Positions 1 to 8,670 are shown, counted from the stretch's first letter. The stretch: 35,129 bases of DNA from Pseudonocardiaceae bacterium (GCA_009379815.1 WHSY01000048.1:1-35129); one strand, 5' to 3'. The notes: generated from the sequence alone by a model not told the origin. A program made the numbers and translations.

Positions 1-291
1 CCGGACGCCGAGATCCTGGTGCCACTGAAGTCCGGCGAGGGCCGCTACGTCGCCGATGCGTCGACGCTCGCGGAGCTGGAGGGTGATGGGCGGGTGGTGT
101 TCCGGTTCCTCGGCGGCAATCCCAACGGTGCGGCCAATGACATCGCCGGCATCGCCTCGGCGGACGGCCGGGTGGTCGGCCTGATGCCGCACCCGGAGCA
201 CGCGATCGACCGGCTCACCGGCCCCACCGAGGACGGGCTGCGAGTCTTCGGTTCCGTGCTCGCGGCGTCGGCCTTCGCCCGCCCACGCTAG
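1..291 (+). CDS. purQ: Phosphoribosylformylglycinamidine synthase subunit PurQ, C-terminal part
   Basis: The reading frame is open from the first base and stops with TAG at 289-291, so the start lies outside the window. The fragment of about 96 residues carries the end of a class I glutamine amidotransferase. The segment LMPHPEHAI holds the His and Glu of the Cys-His-Glu triad, in the form typical of PurQ, and NPNGAANDIAGI just before it also fits PurQ. PurQ releases ammonia from glutamine and passes it to PurL, making FGAM from FGAR in de novo purine synthesis. purL follows 632 bases downstream with one unknown gene between them, which supports the call. The catalytic Cys is not visible because it lies upstream. 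Confidence 0.93.
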   Translation, partial: PDAEILVPLKSGEGRYVADASTLAELEGDGRVVFRFLGGNPNGAANDIAGIASADGRVVGLMPHPEHAIDRLTGPTEDGLRVFGSVLAASAFARPR

Positions 292-327
292 CCCGAAAGT
301 GTCGGTGCGCTGTCGTACCGTTCTGTC

Positions 328-888
328 ATGGACCGATCCCGTGCGGCCCTGGGCATCACGCCGAGAAGTAGTTCCGCGGTGCTCGTCGCCGTCTGTGGGC
401 CACCGGAGGCGCCACGCCTGCTGGACCGCAGGCGGATCGAGCTGGCCGGGAACGACCTGCCCGCGCAGGCCTACCACGCGGCCGCGTCGCTCGACCAGGC
501 CGAGGCGATGGCGCTGATCGAACGCTGGGCGCACGCGGCGCTCGATGCCGCGACCCACGGCATCGGTGAGGCTCTGGCCGCTGCCGCTACGGGGCGTCAG
601 GTGGCCGGGGTGGGGATCGTCGCCGAGGTGCGCAACGTGCCCCCGCTGGCTACGGTGCTGCGGTCCCACCCGCTGCTGCACGTTGCCGAGGGTCAGCTGT
701 CCCGCGAGGCGTTCGCCGAGGCCGCAGCAAGCGTCGGGCTTTCCGTGCACTACCTCGCACCGAAGGGTCCGCAGGACCCGGCACATGCCGAGAGTGCGGC
801 CGGGATGGGACGCGACGCTGGGCCCCCGTGGCGCAAGGAGCACAAGCTGGCCACCGTCGCGGCGTTCGCGGCGTTGTGCGCGGGCTGA
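328..888 (+). CDS. Conserved actinobacterial protein of unknown function between purQ and purL
   Basis: This is a 186-residue soluble protein with no signal peptide or membrane segment. I do not recognise a named domain. It is rich in Ala and helix-forming residues. Segments that look conserved are the GVGIVAEVRNVPPL stretch near residue 90-105 and SHPLLHVAEGQLSREAFAEA just after it. The C-terminus has WRKEHKLATVAAF. The ATG at 328 is preceded by TACCGT at 316-321 with a 6-base gap, which fits a -10 element of a leaderless transcript, and there is no Shine-Dalgarno sequence. It sits between two subunits of one enzyme, but nothing in its sequence ties it to purine synthesis. Base composition is like its neighbours, so it appears to be a real, long-resident gene. 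Confidence 0.8.
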   Translation: MDRSRAALGITPRSSSAVLVAVCGPPEAPRLLDRRRIELAGNDLPAQAYHAAASLDQAEAMALIERWAHAALDAATHGIGEALAAAATGRQVAGVGIVAEVRNVPPLATVLRSHPLLHVAEGQLSREAFAEAAASVGLSVHYLAPKGPQDPAHAESAAGMGRDAGPPWRKEHKLATVAAFAALCAG

Positions 889-922
889 GCGTGGCGGTCG
901 GACCGACCGATAACCTGCAGGT

Positions 923-3226
923 GTGGCCACTCTCGTCACTGAGACCGTCGTGCACGCCGCTGCGACCCCGGATCACCCGCAGCCCTACCGCGAACTCGGA
1001 CTCGCCGACGACGAGTACGCGCGCATCCGCGACATCCTCGGCCGCCGGCCCACCGAGGCCGAGTTGGCGATGTACTCGGTGATGTGGAGCGAGCACTGCT
1101 CCTACAAGTCCTCCAAGGTGCACCTGCGCTACTTCGGGGAGACGACCACGCCGCAGATGCGCGAGGCGATGCTCGCCGGAATCGGGGAGAACGCCGGCGT
1201 CGTCGACGTGGGTGGCGGCTGGGCGGTGACCTTCAAGATCGAGTCGCACAACCACCCCTCCTACGTCGAGCCGCACCAGGGCGCCGCGACCGGCGTCGGT
1301 GGGATCGTGCGCGACATCATGGCGATGGGGGCGCGGCCGATAGCGGTCGGCGATTCGCTGCGGTTCGGCCCGGCCGATGCGATCGACACCCAGCGGGTGC
1401 TGCCGGGGGTGGTCGCCGGCATCGGCGGCTACGGCAACTGCCTGGGCCTGCCCAACGTCGGTGGTGAGGTCGTCTTCGATCCGTCCTACGAGGGAAACCC
1501 GCTGGTCAACGCGCTGTGCGTGGGCGCGATGCGCGCCGAGGACCTGCACCTGGCGCATGCCTCCGGCACCGGCAACAAGATCATCCTGTTCGGGGCGAGC
1601 ACCGGCCTCGACGGTATCGGCGGCGTCTCGGTGCTGGCGAGCGAGAGCTTCACCGGCGCTCGCGCCGACGGGGCGGGGGGCAGGCGCAAGCTGCCGTCCG
1701 TGCAGGTCGGCGACCCGTTCACCGAGAAGGTGCTCATCGAGTGCTGCCTGGAGCTCCTCCGGGACGGCCTGGTGGTCGGCATCCAGGACCTCGGCGGTGC
1801 GGGACTGTCCTGCGCGACGTCGGAGTTGGCCAGCGCCGGCGACGGCGGGATGCGCGTCACGCTCGACGCCGTCCCGCTACGCGCGGCCGGCATGACCCCG
1901 GCGGAGATCCTGTCCAGCGAGTCGCAGGAGCGGATGTGCGCGGTCGTAATACCGTCCGATGTGGACGAATTCATGGCGGTGTGCCGCAAGTGGGATGTCA
2001 CCGCCACGGTGATCGGGGAGGTCACCGAGGACGACCGCCTGGTCATCGACTGGCACGGTGAGACCGTCGTCGACGTGCCACCCCGTACGGTGGCGCACGA
2101 GGGGCCGGTGTACCGGCGGCCGGTGCAGCGACCGTCCACCCAGGATGCACTGCAAGCGTCCACACCGGACGGTCTCGTCAGGCCCGGCTCGCCGGATGCC
2201 ATCAGGGACACGGTGTTGGCGCTGGCCGCGAGCCCGAACCTGTGCTCGCGGGCCTGGGTGACAGACCAGTACGACCGCTACGTCCGCGGTGACACCGTCC
2301 TCGCGCAGCCCTCCGACACCGGGATGGTGCGCATCGACGAGACCACCCACCGCGGCGTCGCGGTCGCCACCGACTGCAACGCTCGGTACTGCGCGCTCGA
2401 GCCCTACACCGGTGCGCAGCTCGCGCTCGCAGAGGCTTATCGCAACGTCGCGGTCTCCGGTGCGACCCCGCTGGCCGTCACCGACTGCCTCAACTTCGGA
2501 GCCCCCACCGATCCCGGCGTGATGTGGCAGTTCTCGCAGGCTGTGCGCGGGCTGGCCGACGGCTGCGCCGAGCTGGGCATCCCCGTCACCGGCGGCAACG
2601 TCAGCTTCTACAACTCGACCGGCGACACCGCGATCCTTCCCACCCCCGTGGTCGGCGTGCTCGGCGTCATCGACGACGTCCGGTTCCGGGTCCCCACCGG
2701 CTTCACCGGTGCCGGTGACGCGATCTATCTGCTCGGCCGGACCAGCGACGAGTTCGGCGGCAGCGAGTGGGCACACGTCGTGCACGGCCATCTCGGCGGC
2801 CTCCCGCCTGCCGCGGATCTCGGCCGCGAGCGACAGCTCGCCGAACTGCTCGCCGCCTCGTCCCGCGACGGGCTGGTCAGCGCCGCACACGACCTGTCCG
2901 ACGGCGGGCTGGCGCAGGCCCTCGTCGAGTCGTGCCTGATCGGGCGGGTCGGCGCCCGCATCGCGCTGCCCGAGGACCTCGACCCCTTCGTGGCGCTGTT
3001 CTCGGAGTCGGCGGGGCGTGCACTGGTCGCCGTGTCGCCCGGCGAGGAGAGCCGGTTCGCCGCGCTCTGCGACACCCGCGGGATGCCCGCGGTGCGGATC
3101 GGCACCGTGGACGCGCAACCCGCGGTGGCGATCGAGGGTCTCGCACCGCTCGGGCTCGACGAGCTGCGTGCCGCCTGGGATGGCACCTTTCCCGCGTTGT
3201 TCGGGGGCCCGCGACCGGGCGCATGA
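923..3226 (+). CDS. purL: Phosphoribosylformylglycinamidine synthase subunit PurL
   Basis: The protein of 767 residues is the small (Bacillus/actinobacterial) type of FGAM synthase large subunit, which works with PurS and PurQ. It converts FGAR plus ATP and ammonia to FGAM. Near the N-terminus it has [20 protein letters not shown], the conserved His and phosphate-binding region. Two AIRS-type halves follow: the first contains [16 protein letters not shown], and the second has the matching [15 protein letters not shown]. Length fits the family (about 740-770). The start is GTG at 923; TAACCT at 911-916 lies 6 bases before it and suggests a leaderless promoter, so purL may be transcribed apart from purQ. 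A later start is possible because the first 25 residues are poorly conserved. The stop is TGA at 3224-3226. Confidence 0.97.
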   Translation: MATLVTETVVHAAATPDHPQPYRELGLADDEYARIRDILGRRPTEAELAMYSVMWSEHCSYKSSKVHLRYFGETTTPQMREAMLAGIGENAGVVDVGGGWAVTFKIESHNHPSYVEPHQGAATGVGGIVRDIMAMGARPIAVGDSLRFGPADAIDTQRVLPGVVAGIGGYGNCLGLPNVGGEVVFDPSYEGNPLVNALCVGAMRAEDLHLAHASGTGNKIILFGASTGLDGIGGVSVLASESFTGARADGAGGRRKLPSVQVGDPFTEKVLIECCLELLRDGLVVGIQDLGGAGLSCATSELASAGDGGMRVTLDAVPLRAAGMTPAEILSSESQERMCAVVIPSDVDEFMAVCRKWDVTATVIGEVTEDDRLVIDWHGETVVDVPPRTVAHEGPVYRRPVQRPSTQDALQASTPDGLVRPGSPDAIRDTVLALAASPNLCSRAWVTDQYDRYVRGDTVLAQPSDTGMVRIDETTHRGVAVATDCNARYCALEPYTGAQLALAEAYRNVAVSGATPLAVTDCLNFGAPTDPGVMWQFSQAVRGLADGCAELGIPVTGGNVSFYNSTGDTAILPTPVVGVLGVIDDVRFRVPTGFTGAGDAIYLLGRTSDEFGGSEWAHVVHGHLGGLPPAADLGRERQLAELLAASSRDGLVSAAHDLSDGGLAQALVESCLIGRVGARIALPEDLDPFVALFSESAGRALVAVSPGEESRFAALCDTRGMPAVRIGTVDAQPAVAIEGLAPLGLDELRAAWDGTFPALFGGPRPGA

Positions 3227-3362
3227 CCAGCGGGCCTACGGGTTGCCGTTGAGGTTGCGGACCAACCGGGCGAGGTCGGCGTGCCGCTCCGGGGCCAGAT
3301 CGCGAGAGTGCCCGGGTGGCGGCGGACGGGCATTGCGTCGGGGCCGTCCGATGAAACAATCT

Positions 3363-3376
3363 CAACCAAGTGGTTG
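3363..3376. promoter_or_regulatory. Perfect inverted repeat CAACCA-AG-TGGTTG
   Basis: The 14-base sequence has 6-base arms that match exactly around a 2-base centre. It lies in a locally AT-richer stretch of the 205-base gap between the convergent purL and dehydrogenase genes. It resembles a small repressor operator, but neither flanking gene starts here, so its role is unknown. No strong terminator was seen in the gap; only a weak 5-bp hairpin overlaps the purL end. Confidence 0.3.
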
Positions 3377-3431
3377 GTGGAAGAGGCCCCGAGACGAGCA
3401 GACACCCGTACGAAAGGTGCTGACACTCGGG

Positions 3432-4472
3432 TCACTCGCGCAGGTCGACGATGACCTTGACGTCGCCGTCGGCACGGGACAGCGCGTCGGTCCAGCTCGC
3501 CAGCGGCACCCGCCGGGTCAGCAGCCCGCCCAGCCACGCCGGGTCGGCCGCGGCCAGCGCATCGGCGGCAGCGCGGTAGTGCCGCAGGTTGGCGTTGACG
3601 CTGCCCACCACCACGTCGTTGTCGAGTACCAGTTCGTCGTTGATCGAGCCCGCTGCCAGCGTCACGGTGCGCCGCGAGCCGGACAGCCCGGTCAGTACGG
3701 TGACGGCGTTGGGCCCGGTGCGGCCGAGCACGTCGAAGACGAGCTGCGCTGCGCCGGTCGCCTCGATCACCACGTCCGGCTCGAGGTCGTCGGGCAGCGC
3801 GCTGTGGTAGGTCGCGCCCAGTGAGCGCACCAGATCGGGCTTGGGGCCGGAGGTGGCCCGGTCCAGCACGTGGGTCGTCAGCCCGCGCTGGACCGACAGC
3901 AGCGCCGCGAGCAGCCCGATCGGGCCAGCACCGGTGACCAGTGTGACGTGACCCCGCGACACCGACCGCGACGAGATGCGGTCGACCTGCTCCCAGGCCT
4001 TGGCGACCACCGACGCGGGTTCGGTGAGCACCCCGAGGTCACCGAGCCCGGGGTCGACCCGCACCGCGAAGCCGGCCGGCACCGTCCAGCGCTGCGCGCC
4101 GTAGCCGTCGAGCCGCTTGATGCCCCGCTCGGTGTAGCGGCCGTTGCGGCAGTAGTCCCACTCGCCGGCAGCGCACGGGCCGCAGGGCACCGGGTCGGGG
4201 CGGCGCACGACGCCGGCGACGAGGTCGCCCGCGGCGAACCCACTGCCCGCCGGTGCCGTCAGCACCCGGCCCAGCGACTCGTGGAACGCGACCATGTCCG
4301 AGGCGCCGGGCGGTAGCGCGCCGTGCCCGCCGTGGGCGACCTCGTGGTCGGTGCCGCATACCCCGACGAGCAGGCCCTCGACGAGCAGCTCACCGACGGC
4401 GGGTTCCGGGTCGGGTCGTTCGGACACGCCCGCCCGCTGCGGTTCGCCGGGCACCACCGTCGCCGCCCTCAC
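3432..4472 (-). CDS. Zinc-dependent MDR alcohol dehydrogenase, glucose-1-dehydrogenase type
   Basis: The 346-residue protein belongs to the medium-chain dehydrogenase family. The catalytic-zinc motif CGTDHE is near residue 39 and a His-Glu pair (FHESLGRV) follows near 64. A cysteine-rich structural-zinc lobe (CGPCAAGEWDYCRNG) lies near residue 97-111. The Rossmann motif TGAGPIGLLAA is near residue 180. The run TERGIKRLDGYGAQ and the ending LTEPASVVAKAWE resemble archaeal-type glucose 1-dehydrogenase, which oxidises glucose with NAD(P) to gluconolactone. Substrate is inferred, not proven. GTG at 4470-4472 overlaps the TGA of the upstream GH15 gene by four bases (GTGA), so translation is probably coupled. 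If the partner releases glucose from trehalose or glucan, this enzyme would use it. Confidence 0.85.
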   Translation of the reverse strand: MRAATVVPGEPQRAGVSERPDPEPAVGELLVEGLLVGVCGTDHEVAHGGHGALPPGASDMVAFHESLGRVLTAPAGSGFAAGDLVAGVVRRPDPVPCGPCAAGEWDYCRNGRYTERGIKRLDGYGAQRWTVPAGFAVRVDPGLGDLGVLTEPASVVAKAWEQVDRISSRSVSRGHVTLVTGAGPIGLLAALLSVQRGLTTHVLDRATSGPKPDLVRSLGATYHSALPDDLEPDVVIEATGAAQLVFDVLGRTGPNAVTVLTGLSGSRRTVTLAAGSINDELVLDNDVVVGSVNANLRHYRAAADALAAADPAWLGGLLTRRVPLASWTDALSRADGDVKVIVDLRE

Positions 4473-6295
4473 GGTCGTGCTCGCTGCCGTTGGTGGCGGG
4501 CCACGTCACCCCACAGCAGCGCCGCGCTGTTGGCCAGCCCGACGTGGGAGAACGCCTGCGGGAAGTTGCCGGTGAACCGGCGCGCCACCGGGTCGTACTC
4601 CTCGGCGAGCAGGCCGACGTCGTTGACCAGCTGCGTGAGCCGGGCGAACATCGCCTCGGCCTCCTCGCGGCGCCCGGCCAGCGTCAGCGCGTCGACGTAC
4701 CAGAACGAGCAGACCAGGAAGGCACCCTCCCGGCCTGCCAGCCCGTCCACGTGCGACGTCCCGTCATGGGTGGAGTAGCGCTCCACGAGGTCGCCATGGC
4801 GCAGCTGTCGGCCGATGACGTCCAGCGTGGACAGCACCCGCGGGTCGTCACCGGGCAGGAAGCCCACCGCCGGGATGAGCAACGTCGAGGCGTCGAGCTC
4901 GGTGCCCCCGTAGAACTGGGTGAACGCCCCGACCTCGTCGCTGTACCCCTTGACCAGCACCTCCGCGTGCACCGCGTCGCGCAGCTCCGCCCAGCGCTCG
5001 ACGGGACCGGAGAGCCCGAACTCGCGGGCAGCGCGCACCGCGCGGTCGAAGGCGACCCACACCATCACGCGGGAGTGGGTGAAGTACCGGTCCGGCCCGC
5101 GCACCTCCCACAGACCCTTGTCCGGCTGCTGCCAGATCCGCTCGAGGTGCGCCATCATCCCGCGCTGCAGCGCCCACGCCTGCTCGGTCGGCTCCAGCCC
5201 GCGCTCCCGGGCCAGGTGCAGCGCGTCCATCACCTCGCCGTAGACGTCGAGCTGCAGCTGCCGGTACGCGCCGTTGCCGACCCGTACCGGGGACGCGCCC
5301 TGGTAGCCGGGCAGCGAGTCGGCCTCCCACTCGATCAGGTGCCGCTCACCGGCGATGCCGTACATGATCTGCACGTCGGCGGGGTCGCCCGCCACCGCGC
5401 GCACCAGCCAGTGCCGCCAGGCCCCGGCCTCCGATCGGCAGCCGAAGTTGTCCAGCGCCAGCAGCGTGAACGTGGCATCGCGAAGCCAGCAGTAGCGGTA
5501 GTCCCAGTTCCGCCCGCCGCCCAGCGTCTCGGGCAGTGACGTGGTGGGCGCGGCGACGATGCCCCCGGTCGGGGCGTAGGTCAGTCCCTTGAGCGTGGTC
5601 AGCGAGCGCCGCACCACGTCGGCGTGCGGCCCGGTGTAGGTCAGCCGCGACGCCCACTCCCGCCAGTACTCCTCGGTCGCGCGCAGCGCGGCCGCCGCGT
5701 CGAGCGGGGGCGGCGGCGCCTCGTCAGCGCCGCTCCACTGCATCACCCACGACAGCCGGTCACCCTCGCGGACGGTCAGCCGCCCCTCGTGCGCCCGCTG
5801 CCCGGGCACCCGCTCGGGCAGCACGTCGCCGCGCAGCACCACGCCGTGCGGGCCGGCCACGGCGAGGATGGCCCCATCGAGGCGGCGTACCCAGGGCACG
5901 GCATCGGCGTAGGCGAACCGGACCACCCAGCGCAGTACCAGCTCGACCTCACCGGAGACACCCTCCACGGTGCGCACCAGGCTGGGTCGGTCGGACCCGA
6001 CGTCCGACTCCGGTGGCATCGCATCGACCAGCCGGACCGTGCCACCCGGTGCGTCGAACTCGGTCTCGAGCACCAGCGAGGTGTCCCGGTAGCGGCGACG
6101 GACCGCGGTGGCCTCGGCAGCCGGGGCGATCTGCCAGTGCCCGGCATGCTCGTCTCCCAGCAGCCGGCCGAAGCAGGACGGCGCGTCGAAGCGGGGCAGG
6201 CACAGCCAGTCCACCGAGCCGTCGAGGCCGACGAGCGCGGCGGTGCGCAGGTCGGACAGCAGCGCGTAGTCCTCGATCAATCCCGGCCTGCCCAT
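4469..6295 (-). CDS. Glycoside hydrolase family 15 protein (trehalase or glucoamylase)
   Basis: The 608-residue protein has the two-part build of GH15 enzymes. The first 220 or so residues form the beta-sandwich region, starting with the family signature LIEDYALLSDLRTAALVGLDG and SVDWLCLPRFDAPSCFG. The (alpha/alpha)6 barrel follows, with GGRNWDYRYCWLRDATF near residue 265-280 and AEEYDP near 565, the latter carrying the presumed catalytic Glu. In mycobacteria, proteins of this type were shown to be trehalases; glucoamylase activity is the alternative. ATG at 6293-6295 was chosen because the family begins there and TAGCCT (6303-6308) lies 7 bases before it, fitting a leaderless transcript. An in-frame extension to 6661 runs under another gene and was dropped. 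No signal peptide, so it acts in the cytoplasm. Confidence 0.9.
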   Translation of the reverse strand: MGRPGLIEDYALLSDLRTAALVGLDGSVDWLCLPRFDAPSCFGRLLGDEHAGHWQIAPAAEATAVRRRYRDTSLVLETEFDAPGGTVRLVDAMPPESDVGSDRPSLVRTVEGVSGEVELVLRWVVRFAYADAVPWVRRLDGAILAVAGPHGVVLRGDVLPERVPGQRAHEGRLTVREGDRLSWVMQWSGADEAPPPPLDAAAALRATEEYWREWASRLTYTGPHADVVRRSLTTLKGLTYAPTGGIVAAPTTSLPETLGGGRNWDYRYCWLRDATFTLLALDNFGCRSEAGAWRHWLVRAVAGDPADVQIMYGIAGERHLIEWEADSLPGYQGASPVRVGNGAYRQLQLDVYGEVMDALHLARERGLEPTEQAWALQRGMMAHLERIWQQPDKGLWEVRGPDRYFTHSRVMVWVAFDRAVRAAREFGLSGPVERWAELRDAVHAEVLVKGYSDEVGAFTQFYGGTELDASTLLIPAVGFLPGDDPRVLSTLDVIGRQLRHGDLVERYSTHDGTSHVDGLAGREGAFLVCSFWYVDALTLAGRREEAEAMFARLTQLVNDVGLLAEEYDPVARRFTGNFPQAFSHVGLANSAALLWGDVARHQRQRARP

Positions 6296-6354
6296 GGCTG
6301 CGAGGCTATGGGAGCGCGTCGGATGTGGCCAACCGCGACCGTAGGGTGGCGCGC

Positions 6355-6732
6355 GTGCCACCGCGCCACCGCGTCGACCCGGAGCAGCTGCGCGATGCCG
6401 TCGCTGCGGTGGCGCCCTGGCTGGACGGGTCGGCGGGACAGCCGAGTCGGGCGCAGCTCGCGGCCGCGGTGCGACTGAGCCTGCGGACCCTGGAGCAGGT
6501 CGCGCCCGGCAACACCGTCGAGGTGCGGGTGGCGCCGTTCGCCGCGGCGCAGTGCGTCGCCGGGCCGCGGCACACCCGCGGCACCCCGCCCAACGTCGTG
6601 GAGACGGATCCGCGTACCTGGCTCGAGCTCGCGACCGGCAGGCTCGCCTGGTCGTGGGCACTGGACCAGGGCCGCGTCACCGCCTCCGGCACCCGCGCCG
6701 ACGTGTCCGGGTGGCTGCCGCTGCTGCGCTGA
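6355..6732 (+). CDS. Small SCP-like (sterol carrier family) protein
   Basis: The protein is 125 residues long. It matches what I know of the bacterial SCP ortholog family that sits near purF in mycobacteria (Rv0807 type). Visible features are RVDPEQLRDAVAAVAPWLDG at the N-terminus, GNTVEVRVAPFAAAQC in the middle, and the end ETDPRTWLELATGRLAW followed by ASGTRADVSGWLPLLR, which resembles the ligand-pocket end of SCP-2 folds. No lipid ligand is established. The GTG at 6355 is preceded 7 bases upstream by TAGGGT (6342-6347), so it may be leaderless. The same bases can be read as a weak Shine-Dalgarno sequence. It diverges from the GH15 gene across a 59-base gap. Confidence 0.82.
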   Translation: MPPRHRVDPEQLRDAVAAVAPWLDGSAGQPSRAQLAAAVRLSLRTLEQVAPGNTVEVRVAPFAAAQCVAGPRHTRGTPPNVVETDPRTWLELATGRLAWSWALDQGRVTASGTRADVSGWLPLLR

Positions 6733-6733
6733 G

Positions 6734-6825
6734 CGCCCGTTGCGCCGTTGCGCCGACGCGGCGCTGGCGCAATGGCTTGCTCGAACGCCGCGTTGGCGCA
6801 CCCGCTTGCTCGAACGCAACGGGCG
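6734..6825. repeat. Small repeat cluster: 28-base direct repeats within an 11-base inverted repeat
   Basis: The 130-base gap between the SCP-like gene and the next gene is not random. CGCCCGTTGCG (6734-6744) and its exact reverse complement (6815-6825) bound the region. Inside are two 28-base copies at 6761-6788 and 6790-6817 that differ at only four positions, both ending in GCTTGCTCGAACGC. It could fold as a transcript end or be a mobile repeat. I do not recognise the family. Confidence 0.55.
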
Positions 6826-6862
6826 AGGTGCGGGCGGGGCCCGGGAGGTGGATCATCGGGGC

Positions 6863-7429
6863 ATGAGCGACGCACTTGCTCTCCACGCGACCGCGCTCGA
6901 CGAGTTCGGCAGCCGGCTCCGGTCGGTGCGCCCCGACCAGTGGCACGATCCCACTCCCTGCACCGACTGGGATGTGCGGATGCTGGTGGATCACCTGGTC
7001 ACCGAGCAGCTATGGGTGCCGCTGTTGCTCGACGGGGCCACGGTCGAGGATGTGGGCGACCGGTTCGACGGCGACCAGCTCGGCGACGACCCCGTCGCGG
7101 CCTGGTCGCGCGCCTCGGCCGCCGCGCACGAGGCGTTCGCCGCGCCCGGTGCCCTGCACCGGCCCGTCGAGCTCTCCTACGGGCGGCGGCCCGCGGAGGG
7201 TTACTGCCGCGAGATGACCATGGACCTCGCCGTGCACAGCTGGGACCTGGCCCGGGGTATCGGCGCTGACGAGCGTCTCGACGAGGAACTGGTGCGCGAG
7301 GTCTACGCCGGGATCGAGCCACACGCCGACGAGCTGGCCGCGACCGGGCTGTTCGCCGCGCCGGTGCAGGTGGGGCCGGATGCCGGTGTGCAGGACCGGC
7401 TGCTGGCCATGCTCGGGCGCCGACCCTGA
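6863..7429 (+). CDS. TIGR03086-type DinB/maleylpyruvate isomerase-fold protein
   Basis: The 188-residue protein has the fold features of the mycothiol-dependent maleylpyruvate isomerase N-terminal/DinB group. The signature PTPCTDWDVRMLVDHLV (about residues 30-46) supplies one metal-ligand His, and MTMDLAVHSWDLARGIGAD (about 117-135) supplies another. Length and motif order fit the TIGR03086 family, whose substrates are mostly unknown. Many members are presumed to bind a metal and use mycothiol, and this genome has a mycothiol synthase gene at 26868. ATG at 6863 was chosen; GGGAGGTGG at 6842-6850 could serve as a distant ribosome binding site. No signal peptide is seen. It converges with the M23 peptidase gene. 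Confidence 0.85.
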   Translation: MSDALALHATALDEFGSRLRSVRPDQWHDPTPCTDWDVRMLVDHLVTEQLWVPLLLDGATVEDVGDRFDGDQLGDDPVAAWSRASAAAHEAFAAPGALHRPVELSYGRRPAEGYCREMTMDLAVHSWDLARGIGADERLDEELVREVYAGIEPHADELAATGLFAAPVQVGPDAGVQDRLLAMLGRRP

Positions 7430-7444
7430 TCCTGCAGTGCCGCC

Positions 7445-7478
7445 CGCGCACGCCGACCCGACCGGGCCGGCGTGCGCG
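7445..7478. terminator. Bidirectional hairpin terminator candidate
   Basis: CGCGCACGCCG (7445-7455) pairs exactly with 7468-7478 across a 12-base loop. It lies in the 58-base gap between two convergent genes. There is no T-run, which is usual for terminators in such GC-rich genomes. Confidence 0.65.
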
Positions 7479-7487
7479 CCGAACGGC

Positions 7488-8555
7488 TCACATCGCGACG
7501 CCGTGCTGCTGCAGCCAGCTCATCGGGTCGATCTTCTCCCCGCCGTCCTCCCAGATCTCGAAGTGGAGGTGGGGACCGGTCGACTGGCCACGGTTGCCCA
7601 TCGTCGCGATCTGCTCGCCGGCCGAGACCTGCTCGCCCTCGGAGACCAGCGCCTCGTTGATGTGGCCGTACACCGAGGTCACGCCATCGGGGTGCTGCAC
7701 GCGGACCCACTGGCCGAACCCGCTCGCCGGACCGGCCTCGACGACGACGCCGTCGGTGGTCGAGCGGATCGGGGTGCCAATCTCGTTGGCGATGTCGATG
7801 CCGTTGTGGCTGCTGCCCCAGCGGCTGCCGAAGCCGGAGGTGAGCTCACCCTCGGCGGGCTGGACGATCTCGCCCGGCGTCGCGGTGGGCTCCTCCTGCT
7901 CCGCGGTGTCCTGCTCTGTGGTGTCCTGCTCTGTGGTGTCCTGCTCTGCAGCGTCGGGCGCCGGGTCGGGCGCCACGCTCTCGCTGACCGACCCACCCGT
8001 CGGAGTGCCGGTCATGCCGAGGACACCACGGGTCTGCGGCCCCACGATGCCGTCGACTGCGATGCCGGCCCGCGTCTGCAGCTCACGCACCGTGGACTCG
8101 GTCTCGGGACCGTAGACCCCGTCCTCGGTCAGCGGGGCCATCGAGGGGTACCACGCGTTCAGGACGGCCTGCAGGTCGCGCACCTGCGGCCCGGTCGAGC
8201 CTCGCTGCAACAGGTCGCCGGATTGGGCTGAACGGGCCGGTTGTGCGGTCGCGGCATCGGCCACCGCCAGAGCCCGCGACGGGCTCGTGACGCTGCTGGT
8301 CGAAGCGCCCTCCTTGACGGCCTGGCCGCCCACTGCAGGCGCGGCACCACCCGTGCCGCTGTCGGCCAGGCCGACACCCGGGGCGGTCGCGGCGACGGCG
8401 CCCGCCGCAACGGCACCGGCCATGAGCCGGTTCCGTGCGCCGGAACTGTGCTGGGGAAGACGGTGCGCAGCCCGGCCGTGGCTCGGAGCCTGCTCGAAGG
8501 CCAACTGGAGAGTGGCACGGGAACTGCGGTCACCGGGGGAGCGATGTCGGGACAA
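7488..8555 (-). CDS. Secreted M23 family metallopeptidase with peptidoglycan-binding domain
   Basis: The 355-residue protein is a cell-wall endopeptidase. In order, it has a basic N-terminus, a hydrophobic Ala-rich export segment near residues 44-65 (MAGAVAAGAVAATAPG), a PG_binding_1 domain around 113-180 (LLQRGSTGPQVRDLQ to DGIVGPQTRGVLGM), and a linker with the acidic repeat EQDTTEQDTTEQDTAEQEE. The C-terminal LytM/M23 domain (about 232-345) has intact zinc ligands: HNGID (His250, Asp254) and HLHFE (His329, His331). It most likely cuts peptide cross-links outside the membrane. I chose the TTG at 8553-8555 because GGAAGG sits 6 bases upstream and MSRHRSP is a common opening for this family. 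ATG at 8423 is the alternative. A structured leader precedes it. Confidence 0.88.
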   Translation of the reverse strand: MSRHRSPGDRSSRATLQLAFEQAPSHGRAAHRLPQHSSGARNRLMAGAVAAGAVAATAPGVGLADSGTGGAAPAVGGQAVKEGASTSSVTSPSRALAVADAATAQPARSAQSGDLLQRGSTGPQVRDLQAVLNAWYPSMAPLTEDGVYGPETESTVRELQTRAGIAVDGIVGPQTRGVLGMTGTPTGGSVSESVAPDPAPDAAEQDTTEQDTTEQDTAEQEEPTATPGEIVQPAEGELTSGFGSRWGSSHNGIDIANEIGTPIRSTTDGVVVEAGPASGFGQWVRVQHPDGVTSVYGHINEALVSEGEQVSAGEQIATMGNRGQSTGPHLHFEIWEDGGEKIDPMSWLQQHGVAM

Positions 8556-8664
8556 GACTGCCCTTCCATTCGGGGAAGTCCGGTACCGGGCCGGGCGGGG
8601 GATCCCGGGGAGCCATCTGGGTTCGGGTCGGCTCCTGTGTGCGTTACCGGACTGTGACAAGGAC
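8556..8664 (-). ncRNA. Structured 5' leader of the M23 peptidase mRNA (candidate riboswitch-like element)
   Basis: From the inferred transcription start near 8664 the leader is about 109 nt. A 9-bp closing stem is exact: AGTCCGGTA (RNA sense, 8653-8645) pairs with TACCGGACT (8585-8577). Inside it is a 6-bp hairpin, GGAGCC (8635-8630) with GGCTCC (8614-8609). Just downstream, CTTCC (8578-8574) pairs with GGAAG (8567-8563), hiding the Shine-Dalgarno sequence. The two structures share bases 8577-8578, so forming the closing stem shortens the SD hairpin. It contains GGTAACG and CCCGAACCC, which recall the c-di-AMP (ydaO) riboswitch, but most of that consensus is absent. No known family is assigned. 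Confidence 0.45.
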
Positions 8665-8670
8665 CCCGGG

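Noticed and set aside
1877-3118. 413-codon minus-strand open frame opposite purL
   Set aside because: Shadow of purL; no motif and no start context.
6296-6661. In-frame N-terminal extension of the GH15 gene
   Set aside because: The extra 122 residues are Arg/Ala/Pro-rich, overlap the SCP-like gene on the other strand and lie before the family's normal start.
8641-8660. MtrA-type direct repeat (GTCACA, GTAACG)
   Set aside because: It would lie just after the inferred transcription start and is better explained as the 5' arm of the exact 9-bp RNA stem.
8556-8664. Canonical c-di-AMP (ydaO) riboswitch
   Set aside because: Only short pieces such as GGTAACG and CCCGAACCC match; the paired GCTAACC/GTAGGCG part and the pseudo-symmetric core were not found.
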